NCBI GenBank assembly: GCA_023384135.1
Contig: JAHDXS010000002.1
Location: 620,001 to 684,000 of the forward strand
DNA: 64,000 bases
Direction of reading: 5' to 3'
DNA from: Alphaproteobacteria bacterium
GTDB lineage: Bacteria > Pseudomonadota > Alphaproteobacteria > Micavibrionales > Micavibrionaceae
Numbering within the stretch: the first letter of the stretch is position 1; each line of letters begins with the position of its first letter. A program made the position numbers and the translations under genes. The notes under the pieces are model-generated. The model was given only the letters and a program-made list of their open reading frames with translations. It was not told where the DNA came from and did no database searches. Positions 62,839-64,000 of this stretch are shown piece by piece.

Positions 62839-64000
62839 ATGAATAAGGAAGAGAGTAAGGCCGCGGTTCTGGCGCGCCTGATCGGCAAACCGGGTGATCA
62901 AAACCATGCGGCGCTTGTCTCCGGGTTTCTCAAACGCGCCGATACCCTCACGAAAACGCATGCGGACGGCCTGAATGACGAGGAGGCGCGCCAAGCCCTC
63001 AAGGACCTCTGCGATGCCTACCGCGACTATCGCCGCGAGGATCTGGCCCGCTTACAGGCAGCGATCCCTGCGTCCAAAAAAGAACACACCGATGCGGGAA
63101 CCATCAAATCCAAGGCCACCTCGATCCTGCGCGGCGTCTACAAGGCGCTTCTGGAGCTTCTGCTCTGCGAGCGGAATATGAACCTCACCATAGAGTCCAT
63201 CCGCCAGGAAATAACAGCCCTCGGCGGCGACCCCAAGGCGGCGCTCAAAATACCCGCGACGGCCCTTTCCACCGATCTTCCGATTCAGGTCGCGGTGGCC
63301 ATCAAACGCCGGGGCGTTCTCAACGCCGAAATCGCCCGGATGCAGAAAATGGAGTCCATCGTGGGCATGATCGAGGCTGTGCTAAACTATGTCGAACTCT
63401 CCGTGAGTGAATTAATGACCCCGGAAAAGGCCAAGCCTGTCCTGAACGACTTCACGAAGCTGTTCCGCAAGATGAAATTCCCGCAGGCGCACAAATTGCT
63501 GGCCGAAACCGCGCAGCAGGAAACCGGGCGCCTTTTTATGCGGAAAAAGAAATTCAAACGCGGCCGCTGGAAATTCATACTGGAGGTCACGGATATTCTG
63601 ATCGCGCTGGCCGAAAAATTTAAGGCTGATCTCAGAAGCGCGGGCGAGGACATATTTCTGAAAAAAGACGAGCTGCGCAAGGCTCTGGAGCACAGCCAAA
63701 AGCAACTCAGCATAACCGTAGACTTTCTGGAGAAATACCGCATCCCCGAAATTCGCATGCGGCTGGACGCGCTTCAGCGCCAGCGTGAGAAAATCGGGGC
63801 CGAGGTCGGCACGCTTCAGACCTATCACGCCCTGATCGAGGAGATCGAGCGGGGCTGCGCCGCCCCGATGATGACCCTCAAGGAGGTTAACGATTTCGAG
63901 GCCGGCCCCTTCAAACAGGCCAATATCACAATCGAGAAAAAATCGGTCGAAATTCAGAAATTCGTGGAATTCATCCGCGAAAAGGGCAAGAATCCAGACC
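62839..64000 (+). CDS. Long helical protein of unknown function, 3' end outside window
   Basis: An open frame from ATG 62839, with AGGAG 4 nt upstream, to the window edge: at least 387 residues, start MNKEESKAAVLARLIGKPGD. It is rich in Lys, Glu, Ala and Leu and largely helical or coiled coil, with no signal peptide, membrane segment or motif that I recognise. A highly basic stretch lies near residues 228-240 (MRKKKFKRGRWKF). Codon use matches the neighbours. Function unknown. Confidence 0.8.
   Translation, partial: MNKEESKAAVLARLIGKPGDQNHAALVSGFLKRADTLTKTHADGLNDEEARQALKDLCDAYRDYRREDLARLQAAIPASKKEHTDAGTIKSKATSILRGVYKALLELLLCERNMNLTIESIRQEITALGGDPKAALKIPATALSTDLPIQVAVAIKRRGVLNAEIARMQKMESIVGMIEAVLNYVELSVSELMTPEKAKPVLNDFTKLFRKMKFPQAHKLLAETAQQETGRLFMRKKKFKRGRWKFILEVTDILIALAEKFKADLRSAGEDIFLKKDELRKALEHSQKQLSITVDFLEKYRIPEIRMRLDALQRQREKIGAEVGTLQTYHALIEEIERGCAAPMMTLKEVNDFEAGPFKQANITIEKKSVEIQKFVEFIREKGKNPD

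Overview
This 64 kb window looks like the chromosome of an alphaproteobacterium with moderately high GC. Supporting signs are the NDUFA12 / MlaD-like / DUF2155 gene cluster, a ClpS-ClpA pair, a TIGR02300-type zinc-ribbon protein, the rmuC-def-fmt-truA block and a holdfast-anchor (Hfa/CsgG-type) locus. A Micavibrionales- or Rhodospirillales-like lineage is my guess only. I recognise no tRNA, rRNA, CRISPR array, IS element or complete prophage.

Region by region. 1-4.2 kb: an atypical receiver-LuxR regulator (cut by the window edge) next to a curli/holdfast-anchor-like export locus, with a CsgG/HfaB-type lipoprotein, an HfaD-like repeat protein and two small secreted proteins that share an N-terminal motif. 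4.2-5 kb: a near-perfect Zur box in front of two small secreted proteins, the second with a His/Cys cluster. 5-14.7 kb: a PfkB kinase, MetE, a HAD phosphatase, the complex I/MlaD/DUF2155 operon, RidA and two unknowns (one possibly ADP-ribosyltransferase-like, one with an HExxH motif). 14.7-20 kb: clpA and clpS, separated by an oppositely oriented membrane-spermidine-synthase fusion. 20-26 kb: a Pycsar-TM-like membrane protein, a glycosyltransferase, a sulfotransferase-like protein, a secreted unknown and an SGNH hydrolase. 26-35 kb: a divergent two-partner secretion pair made of a TpsB transporter and a 2173-residue TpsA adhesin built of right-handed beta-helix repeats. The TpsA gene is preceded by a promoter and a strongly structured leader of about 255 nt. 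36-45 kb: housekeeping genes (ubiquinone hydroxylase, rpmH-rnpA-yidD-yidC-engB, rmuC-def-fmt-truA, a stand-alone NIF3-insert-like protein, a PRC-barrel protein). 45.8-50 kb: dapE and dapD, separated by a RelA/SpoT-type HD hydrolase-like gene and a putative PIN toxin-antitoxin pair. 50-60 kb: a FemAB-like acyltransferase, a DUF3108 protein, glmU, then glmS, with a run of small secreted proteins around glmS, several of which look NTR/TIMP-like. 60-64 kb: prmA, TIGR02300, a thiolase and a long helical protein cut by the right edge.

How it fits together: the accessory content is mostly cell-surface and adhesion (Hfa-like locus, TPS adhesin, NTR-like secreted proteins, glycosyl- and sulfotransferases). 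It is threaded between conserved gene pairs: clpS/clpA, dapE/dapD and glmU/glmS are each separated by lineage-specific genes. The most interesting unexplained items are the Zur-controlled small His/Cys-rich protein, the competing-hairpin leader of the giant adhesin, the Hfa/curli-like locus and the secreted paralogue cluster at glmS.
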